Below are positions 1 to 8,876 of a DNA stretch of 64,000 nt, piece by piece. The first letter of the stretch is position 1. Every line of letters starts with the position of its first letter. A program made the position numbers and the translations under genes. The notes under the pieces are model-generated. The model made no database searches and was not told where the DNA came from. It saw nothing but the letters and a program-made list of their open reading frames with translations. The DNA comes from Aurantiochytrium sp. KH105 (taxonomy: Eukaryota > Sar > Bigyra > Thraustochytrida > Thraustochytriidae): the NCBI GenBank assembly GCA_003116975.1, contig BGKB01000142.1, positions 124,001 through 188,000 on the forward strand, read 5' to 3'.

Positions 1-3000
1 GCGACGCAAGGACCCGGATCGGTTGTAGTGGTCGATGATAGTGGAAAACAATTGCGCCTTTTGTACGAGGTTCGTAGACCCAACGATGGCATGGCTATTG
101 TTGTGACAGTGTTTAGCAGGGCGTGGTTCCTGAACCGGACAGGGCTTGCGCTGTCGTTCAAGGCTGGCAATGTGCACCTTATGGAGTCCGCCACGCGCGC
201 AATGTACGTGCGGCGACAGCAACGCTCGGCCCGTCGTTCTGCGCTTCGTCATGGTCAGTCCGTTAGTGTCCGTGTCCCCGAAGGCTGGAGCGACGGAGTC
301 ATATACCAAGTCAACCAGTCACGAGGAACTTATGATGTTCTCTTTGCATCAGGTGTCCTCGATCTTGATGTTCCAGTCACGCGCTTGAGAGCGCGTAGTC
401 TGGATCAGAGCGACGTGCAAGATCAAGAAAACGCACTTGACGTGGACAAAGATGAGGAGGAAACATTTCCCCGCGACTTGCATATTGAGGACAGTGCAAA
501 AAGCCGTGATGAAAGGACACAGTCCTCGACGGTCTCGGTTGCATCATCTTCTTCCGCGAGCGCTCGCGTGCAAAAGAGCGAACCGATTGCAGACACTTCA
601 AAAGCGGGGGAAGCAGGCGCGGGCGTTGGCTCAGTCATGCTATTTTCGGAAAGCTCCATGTTTTCTGTGCGCATTGCGCAAAGTCAGTGGTCTCCTCCGT
701 GCAGTCTTGAGACAGTGGGCACGCAAGGATCAATCCGACTCCCGATGGATGCAAAGCGTGAGCGTATGAGCGACGTGTGGTTTCAGGAAATTGGCGTTCA
801 CGTGAGCTTAGCCCCTTCCAAGTTTCGGCGGTCCAAGATTGTTTCCTTCGTCCCAAGATATCTCATTGCAAACGACTTGACAGATGATATTGTTGTTGCA
901 CAGAGCAGCTCGAAATCCCTGGGCAAGCCAATCGATGCTACTCGTATCTCTGTAAGCCAAGGACAAGAAAGACCCATGTCAATGCTAAGACGCCAACGCG
1001 ACGAGGTAATACTTCTTTGCCTCACCATCAAGACTGCAAATGATGAAAGGTATTCGTGGACAGCCGCCTTTGATCCCGCGGTGGAGCGCATGACGGCCAT
1101 CAAAGTTCGTGGTTTGACGTCAGGAAATGTACGCGTGATTCGTCTTCAGACGGTGGCCCGTGGAGCTTGCTGCCTCATTCGCGTCTCATTGGCGCAGGAT
1201 GGCGGCGAAGGCGCCGCGTATCGCATCGAGAATGCTTCTTCGCAGCTGGTGCACTTTTTCCAGGACATTGGTCAACCAATCTTGGACGCACAGGCAGCAG
1301 CAGCTGCGGCAGCTGCACGCCTCGACCAAGAGGCTGCTCGCGCCGCAGCTCAGGCGCAAAAAAGCGGCATCGGCAGCGTAGGTGGTGGTGGTGGTGGCGG
1401 CGGCGGCGGCGGCAGTGGTGTTGATCTAGGGAGTGCGCAGCGGGCTTTTGCAAAAATGGAACGAATTGACGCCGCGCACCGAGGCAGTACGGAACGACTC
1501 TTTCCCGGAGAGTCCTCGTCCTTTGGATGGGACACTGTGAATGTGATTGAGTTGGTTTTAGTACTTTCCTTCTGCGGAGACGCTGCACTCTTTTCATGCG
1601 CGCTTGATGAGCTCAATCAACGAGCACGTCTACAGCTGCCTGGAGGGACAGTCGTTGTTGCAACGACGTACTTTGATGGGCGAAGCAAGGTGCTCCGTCT
1701 TTCTGACGAGGGCATGCTTGCGGACGATGAGCGTGGCCGGGCCGCATCTTTAGCTTGGACGATGACGGAAGCCTCTGGCATTTCGTCATCGCCAAAAGGC
1801 TCCGTGATGGTGCAAATCTGTCTGGCAGGCGTTGGCATTTCTCTTGTTGACGCCAAACCTCAGGAAATAGCCTATGTAACCGCGGCAGGGCTCGGTGTTG
1901 ATATGGTGCAACATCCGAACGCAGATCAGACCATTGAAGTCGTGCTTACCCACCTGCAGGTTGACAATCAGCTCGCGCAGGCTCGTCTTCCCATTGCTTT
2001 GGTGCCTTTGCCACGGGATCAAAACCTTGACCGAGGAGACGCGAGTGGCGCAGCGGCTGTGCCACTTGCAGCTGCGCCGCCCTTCATCCACTTTAGTCTG
2101 GTGGAGCGAAAGGCACTCGGTTCTCGTGAGAGTCGGTACCTCGAGTACGCTGGTCTCTGCGTGCACGAGTTTGTGCTGAGCATTGAAACAATTTGGGCGC
2201 TTCGAGTCGCGCGCATGTGGATGGAGTGCGCAGCGCTAAAGCAGGCAACCTCCGAGCTGGCCATGTTTTACGGGGCAAGGCAAAGCGAGACGAACCTTTC
2301 GTCGGAGGAGAGCTCAGTGCGTGACTCGGTGGCTCTCGATCGTTGGATTCAGTCGCAGAATCGCGCTCTCCTCAATCCATCTGTATGGGACGAAGACGAC
2401 GAGGACGACGATGGCCGTGACGACGGCAATGTAGGGGAAGTAGATGTCATTCAAGACAACCTCGAAAACGCCGCAGAAGGTAGTATCGATGAAACGCCCG
2501 TCGGAACAGTCCGCTTTTCAACGTCGAATTTGCAGCAAGCTTCACGTGCACGGGCAGGCGGCGAGGCGAACTCTCGTCCCGCTCGTCAGTTCCTGCAACG
2601 TGGCAAGACACGGGCTGTGCGAAAGACGCTTTACATTGAGTGGCTGGAGGTGCACCCTTTGAAGGCGCAATTTACGCTGCAAACGCTCGTGGAGGATCCA
2701 TTGCCATTGCTTGCATTTCCTGGCGTGGCATGCGGTCCGCAAGAAATGAAGCAACGACCCTTTGACGCCCGTGAACTTGTCGCCGGGCTACCTCTGGGCC
2801 TCTCGGATGTGGAAGGCGCCACGTTGTTCTTGAGCGCCATGTTTTTGCACAATAGTCTCCTGACGTCTAAGCAGGCCAAGTCGCGTATCTCGCGTCATTT
2901 TACAACGCAAGCTCTAAGCCAGCTGTACCGCGTAATTGGGTCCTCGGAGCTTTTAGGCAATCCAATTGGGCTGGTGACAAATCTCGGTTCGGGTTTGCGC

Positions 3001-4296
3001 GACCTGTTCTATGAGCCTGCGCAAGGGTTCGTCCAGTCGCCAGAAGCCTTTGGCGCAGGTCTCGCGCGCGGCACTACTTCGTTTGTTCACCACACCGCAC
3101 TGGGGACCTTTGACACAGTGTCAAAGCTGAGCACGTCATTGAGCTCAGGGGTTGCCCTGCTCTCGATGGATCAGCGATATCTCACGGCGCGGCGGGCTGC
3201 CCTTGTGGATGAGCGACCACGTCACTTGGGAGATGGCTTTTTGCTTGGCGCAAAGAGCTTCGGCCTTGGGCTAACGACAGGTCTGACGGGCATTGTCATG
3301 GAACCAATGCGCGGCGCTGAAGAAGAGGGCGTAGAGGGATTCTTCAAGGGCGTTGGCATTGGACTCTTGGGAGTTGCCATCAAGCCGACGGTTGGCGCGC
3401 TTGATATGGTTGGGCGATTTCTAGCTGGGATCAAAAGCACCGCAGCGCTTCTCGACATGAGCGAAAAGCCGCAGAGACAGCGCCTGCCTCGCGTTCTCCA
3501 CGGCAAAATTAAACAGCTCCGCGCATACGATAGCGCAGCAGCCTTTGTTCAGTCCCTCATGCAATCTGTGGGTTTGGGTACTTCGGATTATGTGCGCCAC
3601 TTGCCTCTTCCAGGCCATTTACTTGTCGTGCTTGCCGGGTACGACGTGGGTTGCGTTGATTATTCAAGCTTTGTTGGTAACGATGCAAATGAGACGGATA
3701 ATGCAGGTCGAAGAGCAAAACTTGTATGGCGCGTCGATTCTCGTATGGTGCTGAAAACTACTGTTGTCGAGGACAGCGAGGGTCGTCTCTCGCTACGCAT
3801 ATGCGTGTCGGATGTGACTAGCGTGGCCTTCACTGCAAGTACGCTGGTAAGCCTGCAAATGGGAAAGCATGCGGTCGATCTTGTACTGCGTGGCAAGCGG
3901 TCTCTTCTCAGCGCTGTTGAGGGTGTGCTCAAGGAAGCAATGTCTCTTCATGTTTCGGAACTCGAGACGGCTGATCGTGCCGCACGTCCAGACTTTGGGC
4001 TGACCTTATCACCAGTACCCGATACCAAAGCGCACGCCGCTGCTTTGAGCGCAGTTCATGAGCATGGAGCTCACGCTGGTCTCGGGCTGGTGACGCGGGT
4101 TTTGCAAGGTTCATTGGCTGAAAAAGCAGAGATTCTTCCAGGGGACTATCTTGTTGCCATCGGAGGTTCGTCCCTGAGTGCTGACGAATACGGTGAGGCG
4201 CTTGCAGACGCAGTCATGGACTTGCCATCGTCATCGTCGCTCGAAATCGTGCTCTGGCGGCGAGGCCGCTGGCTTTTCAAGCGCGTCCCGCTTTGA
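1..4296 (+). CDS. VPS13-family bridge-like lipid transfer protein, C-terminal part (5' end outside window)
   Basis: The frame is open from base 1 and ends in TGA at 4294-4296, leaving about 1,430 residues of a longer protein; no start codon is in the window. Near the left edge the segment FSRAWFLNRTGLALSF resembles the VPS13 adaptor-binding (SHR-BD) region, and YRIENASSQLVHFF near 1219 is another such repeat. The VPS13_C block starts about 2941 (LLGNPIGLVTNLGSG) and runs through GLTTGLTGIVMEPMRGAEEE and VGIGLLGVAIKPTVG. Two extras stand out: a Tudor/Agenet-like stretch (VRVPEGWSDGVIYQVN, about 262-390) and a C-terminal PDZ domain (about 4070-4260, GDYLVAIGGSSL). A Gly run is encoded at 1381-1413. 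VPS13 proteins carry bulk lipid between membranes at contact sites; that role is inferred from the family. A second VPS13-like gene lies at 37447-48738. Confidence 0.85.
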   Translation, partial: ATQGPGSVVVVDDSGKQLRLLYEVRRPNDGMAIVVTVFSRAWFLNRTGLALSFKAGNVHLMESATRAMYVRRQQRSARRSALRHGQSVSVRVPEGWSDGVIYQVNQSRGTYDVLFASGVLDLDVPVTRLRARSLDQSDVQDQENALDVDKDEEETFPRDLHIEDSAKSRDERTQSSTVSVASSSSASARVQKSEPIADTSKAGEAGAGVGSVMLFSESSMFSVRIAQSQWSPPCSLETVGTQGSIRLPMDAKRERMSDVWFQEIGVHVSLAPSKFRRSKIVSFVPRYLIANDLTDDIVVAQSSSKSLGKPIDATRISVSQGQERPMSMLRRQRDEVILLCLTIKTANDERYSWTAAFDPAVERMTAIKVRGLTSGNVRVIRLQTVARGACCLIRVSLAQDGGEGAAYRIENASSQLVHFFQDIGQPILDAQAAAAAAAARLDQEAARAAAQAQKSGIGSVGGGGGGGGGGGSGVDLGSAQRAFAKMERIDAAHRGSTERLFPGESSSFGWDTVNVIELVLVLSFCGDAALFSCALDELNQRARLQLPGGTVVVATTYFDGRSKVLRLSDEGMLADDERGRAASLAWTMTEASGISSSPKGSVMVQICLAGVGISLVDAKPQEIAYVTAAGLGVDMVQHPNADQTIEVVLTHLQVDNQLAQARLPIALVPLPRDQNLDRGDASGAAAVPLAAAPPFIHFSLVERKALGSRESRYLEYAGLCVHEFVLSIETIWALRVARMWMECAALKQATSELAMFYGARQSETNLSSEESSVRDSVALDRWIQSQNRALLNPSVWDEDDEDDDGRDDGNVGEVDVIQDNLENAAEGSIDETPVGTVRFSTSNLQQASRARAGGEANSRPARQFLQRGKTRAVRKTLYIEWLEVHPLKAQFTLQTLVEDPLPLLAFPGVACGPQEMKQRPFDARELVAGLPLGLSDVEGATLFLSAMFLHNSLLTSKQAKSRISRHFTTQALSQLYRVIGSSELLGNPIGLVTNLGSGLRDLFYEPAQGFVQSPEAFGAGLARGTTSFVHHTALGTFDTVSKLSTSLSSGVALLSMDQRYLTARRAALVDERPRHLGDGFLLGAKSFGLGLTTGLTGIVMEPMRGAEEEGVEGFFKGVGIGLLGVAIKPTVGALDMVGRFLAGIKSTAALLDMSEKPQRQRLPRVLHGKIKQLRAYDSAAAFVQSLMQSVGLGTSDYVRHLPLPGHLLVVLAGYDVGCVDYSSFVGNDANETDNAGRRAKLVWRVDSRMVLKTTVVEDSEGRLSLRICVSDVTSVAFTASTLVSLQMGKHAVDLVLRGKRSLLSAVEGVLKEAMSLHVSELETADRAARPDFGLTLSPVPDTKAHAAALSAVHEHGAHAGLGLVTRVLQGSLAEKAEILPGDYLVAIGGSSLSADEYGEALADAVMDLPSSSSLEIVLWRRGRWLFKRVPL

Positions 4297-5235
4297 CAGT
4301 GACTATAGCAAGCTTCTGAGTAGGCCTAGACCCAACTTGTCAGCAATTTATTACACTTCTGAAGGTGAGGAAAGTACCAGGTTAGAATTGAGTCGTGTGA
4401 AAATGCACGTCAGACGCTGGACCAGAGAAATTCGATCCTTGGGACTCATGAACGATGCGAATTGTCTTTTTGCTGGATTCAAGACCTACAAGAAAATATA
4501 CCATGATAGTGCAAAATGGAGTTTGTGTGTACGTACGTATAGTTATTGCTTGCATGAGAGATTGCGGATCGTCGCGCGCCCCCTCCAAAGAAGAAAAACC
4601 CGGTGCGGCCGCTTCTTTTTTTTTTGGTTGTGAGAGGGAAGAGGCGGCTAAAGAAAGATTCGAGGGAAGCCCTCGCGACGATTGCGCACATCTCGATAAT
4701 AAGATCGCACTGCGTTGTGACGGTACATCGCTCGCGGCTCTGCGTGCAATACGTGACAAGACCACAACGTCGAAATTAGAGGATGAGGTGTAGAGATTGG
4801 AGAAACAGTTTGATGGGGTGAGCTGCTGCTGCTGCTGCTGTTGCTGCTATTGCGCAAGCAGCAAGCAGAAGTAGTGGCAAAGAGGCGAGCAAACAGACTT
4901 GCGCGCAGCGGCAAGCGCTGTAAGCTGTCCTCGGTTGGGGAAAGCAAGTTTAGACGCGCGCACGCGAAGAGCGAAGTAATCACGGTAAAGATGTGAATCA
5001 CGGGCGTATGTAAGTAACCGGGTGAGCGACCCAGAGAACATGAGCAAACGTCAAGTGACTATTCGCCACATACGTGGTCCGCTATTTCCTTTCCTTAGAT
5101 ATGATGAAAAACGCTTTCTTCATCGCACCCGCCCAAACTTGCAGCAGAGATGTAGAGAGATAGGAAAAGAAGAAGAAGAAGAAGAAGAAGAAGAGGCAAG
5201 GAGATGAAGGAAAGGTGTTGATCCCAAGGCCCAGC
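4297..5235. other. Intergenic region between VPS13 3' end and NHP2 3' end
   Basis: This 0.94-kb stretch separates two convergent genes. It holds a T-run near 4616-4625, a CTG-type triplet run near 4823-4848 and a (GAA)n run at 5166-5195. Frames here are short, unlike any family I know, and overlap one another. I see no RNA gene. Confidence 0.6.
5166..5195. repeat. (GAA)n microsatellite
   Basis: About ten GAA triplets lie just downstream of the NHP2 stop codon. Confidence 0.85.
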
Positions 5236-5679
5236 TTAGAACTTAGGCTGGACCTCCTTGACCTTTTTGAGAAGATCATCGTACAGTTCGGCGTGCTCCC
5301 AGCTCTTGTCGTCGCCAGGGACAACCATCACACAGCTGGTAGGGCGCTTGGTGGCACCCGCGCCGCCAAGCTCCGCCTTGCTGGGGACGAAAACGTAGGG
5401 GACATCGTTGTCCTCGCAAAGGACCGGGAGGTGGCTGATGACATCGATGGGGGAGATGTCGCCAGCAAGAACGCAGACGCCCTTTTGCTTCTTGCGAAGG
5501 GCCTTTTGCACCTCCTTGACGCCGCGGCGGATCTTCTTGCTCTTGGACGCCTTCTTGACGAGCTTGAGGGTCTTCTTGAGAAGCTTGTCCTCGGCCAGCG
5601 GGTTGGCCACCACCGAGACGCCGGTGGTCGACCGCACCGGCTTGCCAAAAGCCGTCTTGCGCAGCGAGGGCTTGCCCAT
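5236..5679 (-). CDS. NHP2: H/ACA ribonucleoprotein subunit NHP2 (L7Ae family)
   Basis: This 147-residue protein matches the usual NHP2 length (about 150 aa). In the family it binds the kink-turn of H/ACA guide RNAs and works with dyskerin, NOP10 and GAR1 in pseudouridylation in the nucleolus. A basic N-terminal tail leads into the L7Ae fold, with RRGVKEVQKALRKKQKG followed by CVLAGDISPIDVISHLPVLC and then VPYVFVPSKAELGGAGATKR, the characteristic RNA-binding stretch. The frame is open 54 codons further upstream, but MGKPSLRK at 5679 is the start that fits the family, and the extension is an Arg/Ala-rich run without homology. Stop is TAA at 5236-5238. Nopp140, which chaperones the same particles, is encoded at 30051-31343. 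Confidence 0.93.
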   Translation of the reverse strand: MGKPSLRKTAFGKPVRSTTGVSVVANPLAEDKLLKKTLKLVKKASKSKKIRRGVKEVQKALRKKQKGVCVLAGDISPIDVISHLPVLCEDNDVPYVFVPSKAELGGAGATKRPTSCVMVVPGDDKSWEHAELYDDLLKKVKEVQPKF

Positions 5680-5941
5680 CTTTCTCGCGCCTTGCCGCTC
5701 TCCTGCTGCTCTGCTCTGCGCGCGGGACGCCGGGCTTGCTGCTTGGGATCTGCTCCGCGCCGCCCGTCTCTGGCGAGCTCCCGCGCCTCTCGTGGCTGGC
5801 AGCCACTCGCTGCGGACAATGATTCTACAAGTTCCAGGCATTCTATGGAATGGCCAAAGTTACAAGGGTTACAGTGAGCAACGCATTTGGGGGGGGGACT
5901 CGCCCGACCATGCGACTGTGATCAGGGAGTCGCTTGGGCGA

Positions 5942-5981
5942 CGGAAAGGAAAGGAAAGGAAAGGAAAGGAAAGGAAAGGAA
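5942..5981. repeat. (GGAAA)n pentanucleotide repeat
   Basis: About eight near-perfect copies of GGAAA. A related imperfect run occurs about 300 bp downstream. Confidence 0.85.
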
Positions 5982-6040
5982 GATAAAGGGGAAAAAGTTT
6001 CGCTCAGCAAGCTGGGCAGATCATAGGGGGATCCGAATAA

Positions 6041-6045
6041 TGCTG

Positions 6046-6083
<38 letters not shown>
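6041..6083. repeat. (CTG)n trinucleotide repeat
   Basis: About fourteen CTG/GCT triplets with a single interruption. It lies outside the coding frames assigned here. Confidence 0.85.
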
Positions 6084-6084
<1 letters not shown>

Positions 6085-6338
6085 GTGAGAATGAGTATGA
6101 GAAATGGAAAGCGATTTTTTGGTCTGTATCGGTAATTTTACGAGAGCACGGCGGCCCGAAAGAAGGAAAGAAAGCAAGAAAGAATTGCATACGTCTCGTG
6201 GCGCAGTGTTCATGGGAGAATAGGTCCTGAATGGGCCCGGACGGACCCTGCAAAGGTCAAAGAAAAGGAGAGAAAAGGAAAGAGAAGAAAGGAAAGGAAA
6301 GGAAAGGGAAGGAAACACGTTGTGACGTGGATGGATCC

Positions 6339-7133
6339 TCAGCGCAGACAGCTGAGCGCAGGCTCCTTCTCCTTCTGGTACACGGCGGCAGCGGTTGCGC
6401 CGAGAGATGCGAGCTTGCGCTCGCGATCGAGATCAATTTCATTCTCTGTGGCGCCGAGCTTGTCCACTGCCTTGCGGCGAAGAAGCTGCTCTTCGGTGAG
6501 ACCGGTGATCTTAGGAAGTTTGTCCGTAAGACCCTTCTTTTCGTAGAGACGGAGCATACGCTCCTTCTCGCTAGGACTGCAAAAGTGGGGCGCACTTTTG
6601 TACAAATCTTCTTCTGTGAGGCCCATGCGGGAAAGCGCTTTGGCGCGCAGTACTTGCTCCTCATTTTCGAATCCAAGCATCTTCATGGCCTTCTCCGTCA
6701 TGCCCTTGGTCGAGCTGTGAGCGGAGCGCGGTGAAGATTGTGCAGATGTCTGCTGGAGGTTGGACACATTGGCATTCTCTGCGGGGGATTCGATCATCTC
6801 GCCGTCCGCGGTCTTGGCTTGGCGCAGCATCTCCGCCAGCTTGTCTTCTTCGTTCAGTTGACGCTCCTGCTGCTGCTGTTGCTGCTCGTCCTGCTGCTGC
6901 TCTTGCTCTTGGGGTTGCTGTTCTTGCTGTTGTTCTTGCTGCTCAGACGGATCCGCCTGCGCCGTCGTGGAAAGCTGCTCGACATCTTCTGTCACGCCGT
7001 CGGCATCCTCCTGGCTGACTTCCGCGGCGGCAGGAACTGCCCCAGGCACCGCAGGAGCCTCGGCAGGCGCTGCCACGGGCACATCGAGCATTTCGGTCTG
7101 TGCCGTCTGCTCGCTCGATGGGATTGTCGACAT
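6339..7133 (-). CDS. Unrecognised Gln-rich protein with C-terminal helical repeats
   Basis: This 264-residue protein is not one I recognise. The N-terminal third is Ala/Pro/Glu-rich. A Gln/Glu run follows (about 85-115), and the C-terminal half is predicted helical with degenerate repeats around a core like MGLTEEDL, seen as ALSRMGLTEEDLYKS, ITGLTEEQLLRRKAVDKLG and LGATENEIDLDRERKLASLG. The start is taken at the ATG at 7133 (MSTIPSSEQ). The frame is open 22 codons upstream, but that stretch looks like leader. Stop is TGA at 6339-6341. The repeat spacing suggests a small all-helical scaffold. The coherent, charged C-terminal half makes a real gene likely, and I offer no function. Confidence 0.7.
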   Translation of the reverse strand: MSTIPSSEQTAQTEMLDVPVAAPAEAPAVPGAVPAAAEVSQEDADGVTEDVEQLSTTAQADPSEQQEQQQEQQPQEQEQQQDEQQQQQQERQLNEEDKLAEMLRQAKTADGEMIESPAENANVSNLQQTSAQSSPRSAHSSTKGMTEKAMKMLGFENEEQVLRAKALSRMGLTEEDLYKSAPHFCSPSEKERMLRLYEKKGLTDKLPKITGLTEEQLLRRKAVDKLGATENEIDLDRERKLASLGATAAAVYQKEKEPALSCLR

Positions 7134-7871
7134 GCTAATTACCGCAAGCTTGAGCTTTGGACGACTACCTGTGGCAGGGCGGGCGATGCAGAACTGCAAT
7201 AGGAGTCACGAATGCTGCTTGAGACTTCGCGCTAACGCGAGATGTCAGAGGTCGAGGCCTGGTGTTTGCGGAAGACGAACTGGCGTCAAGCACCGACACT
7301 AGGTCTCGTGCACGCAAGCACACAGCTGACTTCCTACGTCGACGAGACGTACAACCGTGGACAACCTCGACGACGGTCGATCGCGAGCGTGCCTCGAGAT
7401 CGCTAGGCTAGCGCGCGAGTTGCAGTTGCACGCGAGAACGTAAAGACGCCCTATTAACTGGGACGACGACGGCGTGAACGAACGAGTGCACAAAGAAGTC
7501 TTCTCGCTTCTCCCGACCGGTCGCGCGCGAAAAGAGAAGAGCCCAAGCTCTGCACGCGGGTCTCGCGAGCGCGTGCGCGCGAGCTCGCGCCCTTCTCCTC
7601 CTGCTCGCCTCCCTCGCGCGCGAGCTCTGCCCTCGCACGAACGCCGGACTCCTCCTCGATCGAGCACGCAAGAGCTGGCTCAAGCAAGCAAGCTCGAAGG
7701 CTTTGCTCACGGGTCGCGCCGGCCGACCGGGCGGGCGGGCGGGCGGACGGACGGGCGGGCTGGCTGCGCAAGCGAGCGAGCGCGCGCGCGAGCGGCTGCG
7801 AGCGTCGTGCGCGGGATCGAACAGAGTTCTGGCGGAGCTTGCTCTCTCTCTCCTTTTCTCCCTTCTCCGCT

Positions 7872-7907
<36 letters not shown>

Positions 7908-8876
7908 TTCTTATTTCCTCTCCTTCTTTCTCTCCCTCTGCGGCGCCGCCGGGGAAACAGGTTCTGCCGCCACTGGGCAAGCCGCCCCCCTGAGGCGCAA
8001 GCCAGACTCGCGCGCAGCCCCCTGTGAGGCCGGCGACGAACCGGGGGACTGGCACCCCTGGGGGGCACCGCAGGAAGTCCTCGCGCGGTCCGCCTTGGAC
8101 CTGGGACGCAGCGCTCTCAGGCGAGCATCGCTGGGGCGATGGCCACGACGCTGCTGCGGATAGCTAGCTAGGTCGATCTGCGGTAGAGAAAGCGCAGACG
8201 AAGGTGGCTCGGATGGCTCAGCGTCGAAGAACGTAGGGCCCGAGTGCAAGATGCGGAAGCAAGCTGGCTAGAGTCGAGCAGACCGAAGTGTTTGGGAGCT
8301 TTCCGGCACGGTGGAAGAGGGCAAACCAGAACCAACCGCCGGTCGTGGCACGCGAGAAAATGTCCCCGGGACCCCGGCACGGTCCCCGAGAGGAGTGGTC
8401 TTCTCACCGGGAAGAGGTTCTGGTACGCGTACGGACGTCTGTTCGGAGCAATTTGCGAAAAAGTGGACGACGAGCTCGCAGGCGTAGGCTCTTTTGTTCG
8501 ATCACTTGCCGCAGGGCCCAAAGAATTTCCGAGACGCGGGGGACATCTGGAATGGCACGTAATTCGGAGCGAGGCCCGCAAGCTCTCGAACCTCTCTCAG
8601 CCTTGGAGCAAGCTGGAAAAGATTGGGCCGTTTCGCTCTGGCTGATGCGCCGTTGTCCCCGATCGAGATTGCAGTAGGTATCGGGGGTTCACTAATTTCC
8701 AGACTCTTCTGTATGCTTTCTGAGATTCGCCAACCCTCTACACTGCTAAATGCACTGGACTGGGCCAGGGCATTCTTCTCACCTTTAAACCATCCCCTCC
8801 CTCAAAAAAAGCCAAAAAAAGACAGAGACGACAGTGACAACGAGAATAAATTGAAAACTAGGTGTATCGAGTTACT
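7134..8876. other. GC-rich low-complexity intergenic region
   Basis: About 1.7 kb without a supportable gene. It includes purine/pyrimidine and CG-rich tracts, (GCGG)-type runs near 7730-7760 and a (CTTT)n run at 7871-7908. Several frames exceed 200 codons on both strands, but they are Arg/Ala/Ser-rich, overlap each other and resemble no family. It must hold the promoter of the Gln-rich gene and the 3' end of the channel gene. Confidence 0.6.
7871..7908. repeat. (CTTT)n tetranucleotide repeat
   Basis: About nine copies of CTTT. When read as protein it gives a spurious FLSFFLS membrane-like pattern. Confidence 0.85.

Larger units (their letters stand above)
5680..6338. other. Intergenic region with simple repeats upstream of NHP2
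   Basis: About 0.66 kb between the NHP2 start and the 3' end of the Gln-rich gene. It contains a (GGAAA)n run at about 5942-5981, a (CTG)n run at 6041-6083 and a second, imperfect GGAAA-type run at about 6262-6315. The NHP2 promoter should lie here, but I cannot point to a defined element. Confidence 0.6.

Noticed and set aside
7474-8163. Frames over 200 codons on both strands upstream of the Gln-rich gene
   Set aside because: Mutually overlapping, Arg/Ser-rich and crossing a CTTT repeat; no start context or homology.
8244-8645. 134-codon + frame containing GRLFGAICEKVDDELAG
   Set aside because: Protein-like in part but begins at GTG, lacks homology and has no splice partner; too weak to call.
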